Assembly: GCF_009177095.1 (NCBI RefSeq)
Contig: NZ_AP021861.1
Span: 4,756,501-4,820,500 of the forward strand
DNA from: Lacipirellula parvula
GTDB taxonomy: Bacteria; Planctomycetota; Planctomycetia; Pirellulales; Lacipirellulaceae
Reading direction: 5' to 3'
Length of the DNA stretch: 64,000 nt
Shown here one piece after another: positions 27,927 through 36,743 of this stretch (the stretch's first letter is position 1; every line of letters starts with the position of its first letter). The notes beneath the pieces are model-generated. The model ran no database searches and had not been told where the DNA came from. It saw nothing but the letters and a program-made list of their open reading frames with translations. The position numbers and the translations under genes were made by a program.

Positions 27927-28577
27927 ATGCCCAGCGCCACGCTCCCCGCCGCTGAAGAGATTCGCAGTTCCGCGCGACTGATCCTCGAGCGCCCTGAGTT
28001 CCAGGTTGAAACCGCCCCGCCTGGCGGCAGCGAGCTGGTGCGCTTCCTCGAATGGACAATCGAGTTACTTCTCGCGCCTTTTCGCTGGCTCTTTAACGCG
28101 ATGGATGGGCTGCCGGAGCTGCTTCGCTGGATCATTGTGTTCGCGCTAGCTGGTCTGCTCATCCTGCTACTGGGGCATATCTTCTACACGTTCGCGACCG
28201 TCCTCAGGCCATCGACTCGACGCCGCACTGCGGAAGAAATCCTGGTCAGCGATGAGCAACGGCCCGCCGATTTCGAAAAACTTGCCGACGCGGCGGCCGC
28301 CGAGCGCGACTACATCGGCGCCATCCGCTGCTTGTTCCGCGCGGCGCTACTCAGCCTGCAACAGCGTGAGCAGCGCCGCTTGCGGCCCGGCATCACCAAT
28401 CGCGAGCTGTTAGCGCGGCTGCGCGACCCGCAGCTACGCGATTCGCTCCGGTCGTTCGTCGAAGTGATCGACGCCGGCTGGTACGGCCGTTTGCCATGCG
28501 GCGCCGGCGAGTATCACCGTTGCCGCGAGGCGTACCAATCGATCCGCGCCTACAGCGAGGCGAAGGTCGATGCTTAG
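27927..28577 (+). CDS. DUF4129 membrane protein
   Basis: A 216-residue protein with one strong transmembrane segment (WIIVFALAGLLILLLGHIFYTF, ~72-93) and a C-terminal cytoplasmic DUF4129 domain (FRAALLSLQQREQRRLRPGITNRELLARL, then DAGWYGRLPCGAGEY). DUF4129 is found at the end of transglutaminase proteins or next to MoxR/DUF58 genes, as here. It overlaps the DUF4350 gene by 8 bp. The role in the MoxR module is not known; a membrane scaffold is a reasonable guess. Confidence 0.82.
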   Translation: MPSATLPAAEEIRSSARLILERPEFQVETAPPGGSELVRFLEWTIELLLAPFRWLFNAMDGLPELLRWIIVFALAGLLILLLGHIFYTFATVLRPSTRRRTAEEILVSDEQRPADFEKLADAAAAERDYIGAIRCLFRAALLSLQQREQRRLRPGITNRELLARLRDPQLRDSLRSFVEVIDAGWYGRLPCGAGEYHRCREAYQSIRAYSEAKVDA

Positions 28578-29892
28578 CGCACGCAACGTCATCGTCGGCG
28601 TCATCTTGCTGTTGCTGCTGTCGCTGGGCAGCGCGATTTGGATGGCGTTCACCAACGTGCCTGGCCAGGATGGCTGGGGCGCCGACTCCAGGGGCGTCCG
28701 CGCCGGCGGCTTCCGGGCGGCTCACGACGTCTTGCTATCGCTGGGCGTCGCCGTCGACCGCCAGTTGATTCCGTCGATGACCGACGCGGAACACGATTCG
28801 ACGTTCGTCATCTGGGCGCCAATGACAACCTTGGTCGACATGGAACCGGCCCACCTGACGCAGCTCAGCCGGTGGGTAGAGCAGGGGGGGCGCCTTGCCG
28901 TCACGCGGCCAGCGGCGGATCGCGGGCTGTTCGCGAAAGCTCGAGCATCGGCGAACAAAAATCCCAAGGACGTCCTCACCGAGTTAGGATTGCCTGATGT
29001 CTTCTTCCTCGAAACCAATGTGCTACCGCAAGGCGAAGTCACTGATCTGGTCGACGAAGCCGCAGGTCGGCCTTGGCGTCAAATCGGTAAGAATTGGCTA
29101 CAAGAGAAATCGACCAAGGTGCGCTACGTCCAAGTGAAGCTTCACGGCAGCTGCCGCGAGTGGGACGGGGTCAACGCGATTTGCGTCCCGGAGAAGGAGG
29201 CGTGGTCGATCTCGTACGACGAGCCGCAGCCCGTCGGCCGCGTGACGTTCGTCGACAAGGACGACGAGCGCCGCACGCTCGCGGCGATTTTCCCCGTCGG
29301 CAAGGGAGAAATCGCCGTCATGGCGTCGCCAGCGATCGCCTCGAACTGGTTGCTCGGCGAAGCCGATAACAGCGTCCTTGCCTTCCAACTAATGACGCTG
29401 GGACGCTCGCGCGTCGTCTTCGATGAATTTTATCATGGACTCACCATCCGCGGGAACGCCCTCTGGCTGTTCACGCAGCCCGGTTACGCGGCGCTCGCAC
29501 TCGCCATCCTCGCCGTCGCGGGTTGCTGGATCTGGCGGAGCGCGGTTCACCTCGGCCCGCCGATCGCCGATCGCCCTGTATCGCGGCGGTCGATTGCCGA
29601 ATATGTCGAAGCAATGTCCCGCTTCATGCTCCGCGGCCGTGGCAGCGATCGGCATCTTCTCAGCAAACTGCGGAGCGGCACGTTATGGTCGCTGGCCGAA
29701 TCCTCCGGCCTGCCGCCCGACCTCGACGACGTCGACCGCATCGCCGCCGCCATCGCCCGCCGCGATGGGAAGCGATCGGCAGACTTCACGCGCGCGATCG
29801 ATCAGGCCGATCGCGTCCTCGCCGACGCCAAGGCCAACCCCGCAGCCATCCTCGACGCCATCAGAAAGGTAAACGCTTGTCTCTCGAACTAA
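28570..29892 (+). CDS. DUF4350 membrane protein
   Basis: A 440-residue protein with an N-terminal transmembrane segment (VIVGVILLLLLSLGSAIWMAF). An extracytoplasmic DUF4350 domain follows (GVRAGGFRAAHDVLLSLGV, LSRWVEQGGRLAVTR, GKGEIAVMASPAIASNWLLGEADNS), then DEFYHG, a second transmembrane segment (YAALALAILAVAGCWIWR) and a cytoplasmic helical tail. GAAGG before the ATG serves as ribosome binding site. It overlaps the gene before it by 8 bp and the MoxR gene by 16 bp, so the module is translated in a coupled way. Confidence 0.85.
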   Translation: MLSARNVIVGVILLLLLSLGSAIWMAFTNVPGQDGWGADSRGVRAGGFRAAHDVLLSLGVAVDRQLIPSMTDAEHDSTFVIWAPMTTLVDMEPAHLTQLSRWVEQGGRLAVTRPAADRGLFAKARASANKNPKDVLTELGLPDVFFLETNVLPQGEVTDLVDEAAGRPWRQIGKNWLQEKSTKVRYVQVKLHGSCREWDGVNAICVPEKEAWSISYDEPQPVGRVTFVDKDDERRTLAAIFPVGKGEIAVMASPAIASNWLLGEADNSVLAFQLMTLGRSRVVFDEFYHGLTIRGNALWLFTQPGYAALALAILAVAGCWIWRSAVHLGPPIADRPVSRRSIAEYVEAMSRFMLRGRGSDRHLLSKLRSGTLWSLAESSGLPPDLDDVDRIAAAIARRDGKRSADFTRAIDQADRVLADAKANPAAILDAIRKVNACLSN

Positions 29893-30824
29893 CCTATCGC
29901 GCCATCCGCGAGGAGATCGCCAAGGTCGTCTTCGGCCAAGACGAGACGATCGAGCTGTCGTTGGCTGCGCTCTTCAGCAGCGGGCACATCTTGCTCGAAG
30001 GGCCGCCCGGCGTGGCGAAGACGCTGCTCGTTCGCACGATCGCCGCGGCGATGAACTTGTCGTATCGCCGTATCCAGATGACGCCCGACCTGCTGCCGAA
30101 CGATATCACCGGCTCGTCGATCTACCGGGAAACGTCGCGCGATTTCGAATTTCGCCCGGGCCCGGTGTTCACGAACTTCTTGCTCGCCGACGAAATCAAC
30201 CGCGCGTCAGCCCGCACTCAATCGGCGCTGCTCGAAGCGATGCAGGAACAAAGCGTGACCTACGATGGCGTCTCGCGGTCGCTTCCCGATCCGTTCATCA
30301 CATTCGCAACGCAGAACCCGATCGAACAAGAAGGAACCTACCCGCTGCCACTGGCGCAGCTCGATCGGTTCATGTTCAAGGTGATCGTGACGTACCCCGA
30401 CACGCAGGATGAAATCCGCGTGCTCAAGGAGCATCACGCCACTGGCGGGCGTTCCGATCCGGCCCGCATGAATGTGCAGCCAATCGTCTCGCCTGAAGAC
30501 ATCGTCGCAGCGCGGCTGGAGATTCGGCAAACGCACGTGCGCGACGAAGTGGTCGACTACGCCTGCCGACTGCTGCAAGCGACGCGTAACGACGACTCGC
30601 TCGCCGTCGGGGCGAGCCCTCGCTCGGGCCTCATGCTGCTGATGGGGGCCAAAAGTCTCGCCCGCTTCGCCGGCCGCGACTACGTCACGCCCGACGACGT
30701 GAAGCACGTGCTGCTCCCCGCGATGCGGCACCGCGTGGTGCTCAGCGCGGCGGCGGAACTTGAAGGAGCGACGACCGATGAAGTCCTCGCCAATCTTATT
30801 GAATCGGTCGAGGTTCCACGGTGA
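29877..30824 (+). CDS. MoxR family AAA+ ATPase
   Basis: A 315-residue AAA+ ATPase: Walker A GPPGVAKT near residue 42, Walker B LLADEINRA, sensor-1 region ATQNPIEQEGTYPLPLAQLDRF and the lid domain (SPRSGLMLLMGAKSLARFAGRDYVTPDD). A TTG start at 29877 is preferred: AGAAAGG lies 6 nt upstream and the product begins SLELTYRAIREEIAKVVFGQ, where homology begins; no ATG is suitable. MoxR proteins act as chaperone-like ATPases, often for metal insertion in VWA-domain partners; the DUF58 gene downstream is the usual companion. Confidence 0.92.
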   Translation: MSLELTYRAIREEIAKVVFGQDETIELSLAALFSSGHILLEGPPGVAKTLLVRTIAAAMNLSYRRIQMTPDLLPNDITGSSIYRETSRDFEFRPGPVFTNFLLADEINRASARTQSALLEAMQEQSVTYDGVSRSLPDPFITFATQNPIEQEGTYPLPLAQLDRFMFKVIVTYPDTQDEIRVLKEHHATGGRSDPARMNVQPIVSPEDIVAARLEIRQTHVRDEVVDYACRLLQATRNDDSLAVGASPRSGLMLLMGAKSLARFAGRDYVTPDDVKHVLLPAMRHRVVLSAAAELEGATTDEVLANLIESVEVPR

Positions 30825-32143
30825 CCATCCGGCCGGCGCCACGACTGCTGGGGGGAATTTTCGCAGCGGCAGCACTCGCGCCGCTGGCGTTCGCGTGGCC
30901 GCCGATTCTTGGCGTCATCTGCGGTCTGTGGTTACTCCTCGCCGTGTTAGCGTTGCTTGAATACCGAAACCTCAAGCCGATGCTTGCTGGAGTAAGCGTG
31001 CAACGCCGGCTCCCCGCGAACGCCGCGCGGGGCTTGCCGTTCGTCTGCGAAACGACAGTTGCCAACAGCGGCTCGCTCCCAATTCATGCCGTCGTTCGCG
31101 AGGGTGTTCCGCCCGCGGCGTTGCAGGGGCCAGCGTTCGTGCCGCTTGAACTCGCCGCCGGCGCCAGAAAGACGATCACGGCGAGGCTGACAATCCCTGT
31201 CCGCGGCCAGCATTCGTTCGGGCCAGCTTGGGTTCGCATTCGTGGCCCTTGGAAACTCTTGGAAGCGCAGCAAGGCTTCGATCTCTCAGGTGGAATCAAA
31301 GTCCTTCCCGAGACCTATGCCTCGCGCGAGACGCTCAGCCAAGACCAACGCGCGCGGCTAATGCAACTCGACAAACTGACGCGCACCCGCCGTCACGGCG
31401 CCGGCAGTGAATTCGAGTCGCTCGCCGAGTACCGCCCCGGCGACGACCCCCGCCGCATTGATTGGCGCACCACCGCCCGCGTACGCCGCCCGGTGATTCG
31501 CCGCTACCAGGTCGAGCGCCACCGCGACGTGATGATCGTCATCGACTCTGGTCGATTGATGGGCGCCTCCGTCGGCAATGGCACGAAGCTCGACTGCGCC
31601 GTCGACGCCGCGCTGATGCTCGCCCGCGTCGCACTACAAACCGGCGACCGCTGCGGCATTGCCGTCTTCGACGACGCGGTTCGCGGCTACCTGTCGCCGG
31701 TCGCGGGGGTCAGCGCGATGGGACCGCTCGCCGATCAAGTCTACGCCCTCGACTCCCAGATGCGCGAGGCAGACTTCGGAGCAATGTTCGCCGAACTGCA
31801 AGTCCGCCAGCCGCGACGCTCGCTGATCGTCGTTCTCTCCGATCTCGTCGACGAAGAGACTTCGCAGCGGATGCGAACCTCGATGATGCGCTTAGCGAAA
31901 CGGCACGTCGTGCTGTTCGCCGCGTTGCAAACGCCGCTGCTCGCGGCGGCGCTACGCGGTGAAGTGAATTCCCTGCTCGACGGGGCCCGCAAAGGGGTCG
32001 CCCTCCGATTGCTGCGGCAACGGCGCCGCGCCCTGCACTCGCTGCGTCGCGCCGGCGTCCACATTCTCGACGTCGCGCCGAGCGACCTGTCGATCCCGTT
32101 GATCAACCAGTTCATCGAACTGCGTTCGCAAGACCTGCTCTAG
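30821..32143 (+). CDS. DUF58 protein (VWA-like, MoxR partner)
   Basis: A 440-residue protein with two N-terminal transmembrane segments (~10-50), a beta-rich domain and the DUF58 core (EFESLAEYRPGDDPRRIDWR near 195-215) leading into a VWA-like fold (VMIVIDSGRLMGAS, with a DSG in place of the DxSxS metal site). It starts with GTG at 30821 that overlaps the MoxR stop as GTGA. It is likely the membrane-anchored substrate or adaptor of the MoxR ATPase. The divergent MIDAS motif suggests metal binding may be lost. Confidence 0.88.
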   Translation: MTIRPAPRLLGGIFAAAALAPLAFAWPPILGVICGLWLLLAVLALLEYRNLKPMLAGVSVQRRLPANAARGLPFVCETTVANSGSLPIHAVVREGVPPAALQGPAFVPLELAAGARKTITARLTIPVRGQHSFGPAWVRIRGPWKLLEAQQGFDLSGGIKVLPETYASRETLSQDQRARLMQLDKLTRTRRHGAGSEFESLAEYRPGDDPRRIDWRTTARVRRPVIRRYQVERHRDVMIVIDSGRLMGASVGNGTKLDCAVDAALMLARVALQTGDRCGIAVFDDAVRGYLSPVAGVSAMGPLADQVYALDSQMREADFGAMFAELQVRQPRRSLIVVLSDLVDEETSQRMRTSMMRLAKRHVVLFAALQTPLLAAALRGEVNSLLDGARKGVALRLLRQRRRALHSLRRAGVHILDVAPSDLSIPLINQFIELRSQDLL

Positions 32144-32146
32144 CGG

Positions 32147-33196
32147 CTAAGCTTTCCCAGCCGGCAAGAACGCCGATGCCAAGTCCTCAGCGGAAAGCGC
32201 GAGCATTTCCTCTCGCCAGCGACTACGGCGTTCGCGAATCGCCCCGTGCGCCAAATAGAGAATCCAGAAGACGCCGCTCGCCGCCGCGAAAACGAGGCGA
32301 CCGTCGGTGGAGAGATGGCTCTGCCGCAGAAAGCTTTCGATGGAGGCCGCCGCGACGAGCATTCCCGCCACGCCAATCGTCATCGCTCCCGCTTCAATGC
32401 CGGCGCGTCGCAAGCTCTCGGTGCGCGTCAGCATCCTCGGGCTCACCACCGCCTGTCCCAGCTTCAGCCCGATGCCGCCGCACAAGATGATCGCCCCCAT
32501 TTCCGTGATGCCGTGCGGCAGAATCCACGCCCACATCTCGGTCGTCAGGCCAGCGCGATAGTGAACGGCGATGAACGATCCCAAAATCATGCCATTCAAA
32601 ATCATCAGAAAAATCGTCGGCACGGCAGCCAGCACGCCGAGTCCGAGCGCCATGATGCCGACCTTCAGATTGTGCGAAAACAGGAACGACGCGAACACAA
32701 ACTTGTCGCCGCCTCCTTTTTCCCGGCCACTGCGCAGCACTTCAATCAGTTGATCGCGACTCGCCCCCGGCTGCCTGGGGTCGCCCGCCGGCATGAGCGC
32801 ATAGGCAGCGACCGGATCGCTCAGCGACGCGAAAAACGCCAACAGCGCCCCGGCGATCAGCAGCGCCGCTGACGCCGCATGGAAGCGCCAGTTCCGCACG
32901 ATCAGCCGCGCGAACCCTTCGTTCACAAACGTCCAGGCTCCGCGAAACATCGACTGTTGCGGCGGCAAGTAGATGACGCTGTGGGCCGCCGACGCCAAAC
33001 CATTCAGGTACTGCTGCAACTGCCGATCGCTGCTCCGCGTTCCCGCCTGCGCAACATGCACGGCGACGCGGCGATAGAGGACGTCGAGCCGTTCCAACTC
33101 CGCAGGCTCAAGATCCCGCGGCGAGCGACGCGCACGCTGCACCAATTGGTCCAGTTCGTCCCAAAGCGGCTTGTTGCGGGCGTAGAAATGGCTCAT
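32147..33196 (-). CDS. SpoIIM-like (stage II sporulation M) membrane protein
   Basis: A 349-residue membrane protein. A soluble helical N-terminus (~1-100, FYARNKPLWDELDQLVQRARR) is followed by about five transmembrane segments with the SpoIIM core (FSHNLKVGIMALGLGVLAAVPTIFL, LNGMILGSF, ILPHGITEMGAIILCGGIGLKLG). SpoIIM acts in forespore engulfment in Bacillus, but the broad family occurs in non-sporulating bacteria, usually beside RDD, DUF58 and MoxR genes as here. It is on the opposite strand, 3 bp from the DUF58 stop, and divergent from RDD. Confidence 0.88.
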   Translation of the reverse strand: MSHFYARNKPLWDELDQLVQRARRSPRDLEPAELERLDVLYRRVAVHVAQAGTRSSDRQLQQYLNGLASAAHSVIYLPPQQSMFRGAWTFVNEGFARLIVRNWRFHAASAALLIAGALLAFFASLSDPVAAYALMPAGDPRQPGASRDQLIEVLRSGREKGGGDKFVFASFLFSHNLKVGIMALGLGVLAAVPTIFLMILNGMILGSFIAVHYRAGLTTEMWAWILPHGITEMGAIILCGGIGLKLGQAVVSPRMLTRTESLRRAGIEAGAMTIGVAGMLVAAASIESFLRQSHLSTDGRLVFAAASGVFWILYLAHGAIRERRSRWREEMLALSAEDLASAFLPAGKA

Positions 33197-33285
33197 ATTC
33201 GCTGATCCCCCGTGCGACGGGGAAGTTCGCGTCCTCGCGACGTCGGAAGCTAATTAACTCCGGTTCTCCGGCTCGGCATCATACC

Positions 33286-34110
33286 ATGAATCACCAGGTC
33301 GCATTCGAAACGCCCGAGAACATTCATGTTTCGTATCGCCTGGCCGGCGTCGGCACGCGATTCGTCGCGTGGTTTGTCGACCAACTCATTTTGACCGCCT
33401 TCTGCATCCTGTTTGCAATCGTCTCCCTAATTGTCGGCGCATCGCTCGGTTGGTCGCTAGGCGGCTGGCTGCCGAAGCTCGATCCCAAAACTTCCAGCGA
33501 TCCCGCTGAGAACGCGCGGCAAATTGTACTCATTGCCGGCGGCGTCTCCATGGCCGTGTGGTCGCTCGGAGGGTTTGTCTACTTCGGTCTCAGCGAGTTA
33601 ATTCTCCGCGGCCAGACGATCGGCAAACGGTTAATGCGCATTCGCGTCGTCAACACCGATGGCTTTAGTCTCCACCCCGCAGGCGTGCTGGTCCGAACGA
33701 TCTTCCGCCTCATCGACCAGCTGCCGGTGCTCTGGATCGTGCCGGTGATCACCAAGCAGCAACAACGCTTCGGCGACATGACCGCGCGTACGCTCGTCGT
33801 CAGCGACGAGACCACTGAATTGAGCCCCCTGCGCGAGGCTCTAGCGAATCACCCGCCCGCTGAGAGTCGCTTCCGCTTCGATGCGACGATGCTGAAGAAG
33901 TGTCGATCGATTGACTTCGAAGCTGCCGAGCAACTCGTGGAGCGCTGGAACACGCTGGCCGAACCGCTGCGAGACACCGTCGCAGAAAAGATCGTCACGG
34001 CCATCGCCGGTCGCGTGGGGACGGAAGCGCCGCCGCCAGCGGAGCAACGGGCGTTTCTAATCGACTTGCTCGCCGCAGAGTTCCGCCGCCAAAGCCGCAG
34101 CCTTGGTTAG
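33286..34110 (+). CDS. RDD family membrane protein
   Basis: A 274-residue protein with the RDD domain (~20-170): R25-x-x-A-W-F-V-D (RFVAWFVDQLILTAF), two further transmembrane segments (LIAGGVSMAVWSLGGFVYFG; VLWIVPVI), GQTIGKRLMRIRVV and RFGDMTARTLVV. A cytoplasmic helical C-terminal domain (~185-274) is specific to this lineage. RDD proteins occur with SpoIIM in this module in actinobacteria and others; some act in ion transport but the role here is unknown. It is divergent from SpoIIM across 89 bp. Confidence 0.88.
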   Translation: MNHQVAFETPENIHVSYRLAGVGTRFVAWFVDQLILTAFCILFAIVSLIVGASLGWSLGGWLPKLDPKTSSDPAENARQIVLIAGGVSMAVWSLGGFVYFGLSELILRGQTIGKRLMRIRVVNTDGFSLHPAGVLVRTIFRLIDQLPVLWIVPVITKQQQRFGDMTARTLVVSDETTELSPLREALANHPPAESRFRFDATMLKKCRSIDFEAAEQLVERWNTLAEPLRDTVAEKIVTAIAGRVGTEAPPPAEQRAFLIDLLAAEFRRQSRSLG

Positions 34111-34143
34111 GCAAACCGATTCGGCGATCATCGAACGCGTGCT

Positions 34144-34971
34144 TTAGCCCTTGCGACTCAATCCGCGGACGAAGCGGCCGCCCGATTCATACACCGGCCC
34201 CAGGCCGCGGACGCGCACCAGCTTCACAATCGCCTGCCGAAGCTCGAGCCCTGCGATCGAAAAATCGAGCGCGTAGTACGGCGCCCGCAAATACTGCGTG
34301 TGAATGAGACCGATGCCGTCGTGCGAAACGTTGGTCGTCGTCATGCGAATCGGTTTGCCGGTGACGCGAAAGTCTTCACCCAGCGGTACGGCCACGACGG
34401 GCGCGACCGCGGCGTATCGCTTGTAACGCCGACGTTCCACGCCCTTAAACTCGCGGGATGTCAGCATGCGCACCAACCGCTGCAGATGCTCCGGCGGCGT
34501 CGAATCGACTGGTTCCTCGGGAGCATTCCCCAAATTGGCAATGAGTCCGTCTTCCGCGGCAAGCAGCGTGACGCCGCTGTAGTCGGCGAGATTTTCGGGA
34601 TCGAACGTCGCGTAGACGATGGCTCCGCAGCTCTGGCAATACCAAGCCTGTGCGTTCGCCCGCGGCGTTGGCGCACGAAACGCATGCCAAGTCGCACAGC
34701 CGGCGCAGTTGCCGTGGCCGAGAACGTCGGCCGCCTCAAGTTGTTGATCGGTGGCAGCCGCGGTTCCGATCAGCGCGCTCGATACGGCGCCGCTCGTAGG
34801 GCACTCGATGACCGCTTCTTCAATCCCCTGGCCGCGCAGCGTCTGCAGTTGTCCCGCATCGAGCTGGGCGCCCTTCTCCAACAGCTTTTCGCGCTGCCCG
34901 TCGTACAACGACGCCGCGAGAATGCTGCCGGGAGCAATATCCTCAAGTCGAACTTTGCGATAGGCAACCAT
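34144..34971 (-). CDS. PilZ-domain protein with zinc ribbon
   Basis: A 275-residue protein of three parts. Residues ~1-60 resemble the domain found in front of HD-GYP proteins (VRLEDIAPGSILAASLYDGQREKLLEKGAQL). A zinc ribbon spans ~89-115 with two CxxC pairs (Cys89/92 and Cys112/115). A C-terminal PilZ domain carries the c-di-GMP-binding motifs RRRYKR (180-185) and NVSHDG (214-219, the D/NxSxxG box). It is a likely c-di-GMP receptor. ATG 34971 is preferred over 35100; AAAGGA is 8 nt upstream. It converges on the RDD gene. Effect on motility or surface attachment is inference. Confidence 0.82.
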   Translation of the reverse strand: MVAYRKVRLEDIAPGSILAASLYDGQREKLLEKGAQLDAGQLQTLRGQGIEEAVIECPTSGAVSSALIGTAAATDQQLEAADVLGHGNCAGCATWHAFRAPTPRANAQAWYCQSCGAIVYATFDPENLADYSGVTLLAAEDGLIANLGNAPEEPVDSTPPEHLQRLVRMLTSREFKGVERRRYKRYAAVAPVVAVPLGEDFRVTGKPIRMTTTNVSHDGIGLIHTQYLRAPYYALDFSIAGLELRQAIVKLVRVRGLGPVYESGGRFVRGLSRKG

Positions 34972-35390
34972 TGCGATTTCCTTTGTGCCGATGCGAAGGA
35001 AGTTTCGCGCGGATGAGTCGGCGGAACGAGACTTCTGACGAGACTGCACAACCCTATGCCACTGTTCCCGCCTGCGAAGAATCTCTGCGGGTAAACGCAC
35101 CGGTCTATCCCAAACTTGCGCTCGGTCGCAGCGGGAATCGCCCGCATGATCGCGCGCACCTGCACGATCGTCATGATGCGAACCATTGCTTGCCGCCGCC
35201 GCGACAGCCAGCGGCGCCGTCGGCCAGCGCGAAGTCTGTCGTTCAACACGGCAAATCTCAAGAAACAGTGAGATTCGCCGCTCTTAAAAGTGTCGCAAAA
35301 ACGCAATTCCCGCGGGTTGTCGCCCCTGCGGGCTTGGCCGACAATCGAGTGCTGATCGTCTCTCTTCGTTCACCCAGGCAGACCCCTCCC
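34972..35390. promoter_or_regulatory. Divergent intergenic gap, PilZ / GH5-like
   Basis: 419 bp with no convincing gene. An inverted repeat AATCTCA-N8-TGAGATT is at 35254-35275, and a GC-rich hairpin CCCGCGGG / CCTGCGGG lies near 35310-35332. Either could be a regulator site or 5'-UTR structure of the GH5-like gene. A frame open through the gap has no recognisable content. Confidence 0.35.
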
Positions 35391-36545
35391 ATGAAGCTCA
35401 TACCGCTACCTTCGCGTCATTTCTCTTCCTGCAGTTCGAGCCTCTTTGCCGCCGCTATGGCCTGCACGCTGCTCGCCGCCTCAGTCGCCGCGGCCGGCGA
35501 ACGCTGGTCGGCGGAGAAGGCCAATGAGTGGTACGGCAAGCAGCCGTGGCTCGTCGGCTGCAACTTCTCGCCGAACACCGCCATCAACCAACTCGAAATG
35601 TGGCAAGCCGAGACGTTCGACCCGGAGACGATCGACCGAGAACTTGGCTGGGCTGCGTCAATTGGTATGAACACCGTCCGCGTCTTCCTACACGACGTGC
35701 CGTACCAGGACGACGCCGAGGGTTTCTTCAAGCGCATTGATCAGTTCCTCGACATCTGCGCGAAGCACAAAATCCGACCGATGGTCGTCCTGTTCGACGG
35801 CGTCTGGGATCCAGATCCCCAATCGGGCCCGCAACGTCGCCCGCGCTTGGGCGTCCACAACAGCGGCTGGGTCCAGGGTCCGGGCCGCGTCATCCTTGCT
35901 GATCCCAAAAAACAAGACGCGCTGAAGGGTTACGTCACCGCCGTCATCAAGCGCTACGGCCAGGACGAACGCGTCCTCGCGTGGGATCTGTTCAACGAAC
36001 CCGATAACCCCAACTCGAACAGCTACGGCCCGCTGGAATTGAAGAACAAGGACGAAGCCGCTGAGCGGCTCGTTCGCAAGAGCTTCGAATGGGCCCGCGA
36101 GGTGAATCCGTCGCAACCGCTGACCGTCGGCGTCTGGCGCGGCCCTGAATGGGACGCTCACGACAAGCTGAACCTGGTCCACAAGGCCGCGCTCGAACTG
36201 AGCGACGTTATTTCGTTCCACAACTACGACGGACCCGAGATTCTCAACGGCCGCATCGCCCAGCTTCGCAAGACCGGCCGCCCGCTCATCTGCACCGAGT
36301 TTCTCGCCCGCGGCAACGGCAGCACGTGGGAAGCAGTGCTGCCGATCTTCAAGAAAGAAAAGATCGGCTGCTACTGCTGGGGCCTCGTCGACGGCAAGAC
36401 GAACACGAAGTACCCGTGGCCGACCTGGGCGATGCCGGAACTGGGCGAACCGAAGCCTTGGCATCACGAGATCTTCCACACCGACGGCAAGCCCTACAGC
36501 GACGCCGAGGTGAAGTTCATCAAGGGACTCACCGGAGCCAAATAA
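35391..36545 (+). CDS. GH5-like / clan GH-A glycoside hydrolase
   Basis: A 384-residue exported enzyme. The signal peptide (~1-35) ends in SVAAAG. A (beta/alpha)8 barrel follows with LGWAASIGMNTVRVFLHDV, the acid/base Glu203 in DLFNEPDNP, and the nucleophile Glu303 in LICTEFLARG. CYCWGLVDGKTNTKYPW closes the barrel. These fit GH5-type cellulases, mannanases or xylanases; the exact family is uncertain (GH5 or a relative). ATG 35391 fits the signal peptide; upstream frame extension has no content. A strong terminator follows 46 nt after the stop, so it is a single-gene unit. Confidence 0.8.
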   Translation: MKLIPLPSRHFSSCSSSLFAAAMACTLLAASVAAAGERWSAEKANEWYGKQPWLVGCNFSPNTAINQLEMWQAETFDPETIDRELGWAASIGMNTVRVFLHDVPYQDDAEGFFKRIDQFLDICAKHKIRPMVVLFDGVWDPDPQSGPQRRPRLGVHNSGWVQGPGRVILADPKKQDALKGYVTAVIKRYGQDERVLAWDLFNEPDNPNSNSYGPLELKNKDEAAERLVRKSFEWAREVNPSQPLTVGVWRGPEWDAHDKLNLVHKAALELSDVISFHNYDGPEILNGRIAQLRKTGRPLICTEFLARGNGSTWEAVLPIFKKEKIGCYCWGLVDGKTNTKYPWPTWAMPELGEPKPWHHEIFHTDGKPYSDAEVKFIKGLTGAK

Positions 36546-36591
36546 TTGCGAACAATCGCCGCCTGACGGCGATTACGAATAGACGACCGAG

Positions 36592-36625
36592 CCGGCGGAG
36601 GAGCCTTTCCTCCGCCGGCTTTTTT
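36592..36625 (+). terminator. Rho-independent terminator after the GH5-like gene
   Basis: A perfect 10-bp stem, GCCGGCGGAG / CTCCGCCGGC, with an 8-nt loop is followed by six T. A smaller hairpin ATCGCCG-CCTGA-CGGCGAT at 36556-36574 precedes it. Confidence 0.92.
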
Positions 36626-36743
36626 CGTGGCTGCTCGATTGGCTAATCGCGGGCGCTGGAGCCGCCAACCACCGACAGTGGTCGTCGACTAGGATGAGGT
36701 GCGACCGCCACGCGCGGCGAACTCCTTCCCAGGCGCCCGATGC

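Noticed and set aside
29523-29876. N-terminal extension of the MoxR gene
   Set aside because: It runs within DUF4350 in another frame and is Arg-rich without homology; TTG 29877 has a good ribosome binding site and begins the MoxR family sequence.
34971-35390. N-terminal extension of the GH5-like gene across the divergent gap
   Set aside because: No signal or domain and a composition unlike a protein; the signal peptide starts at 35391.
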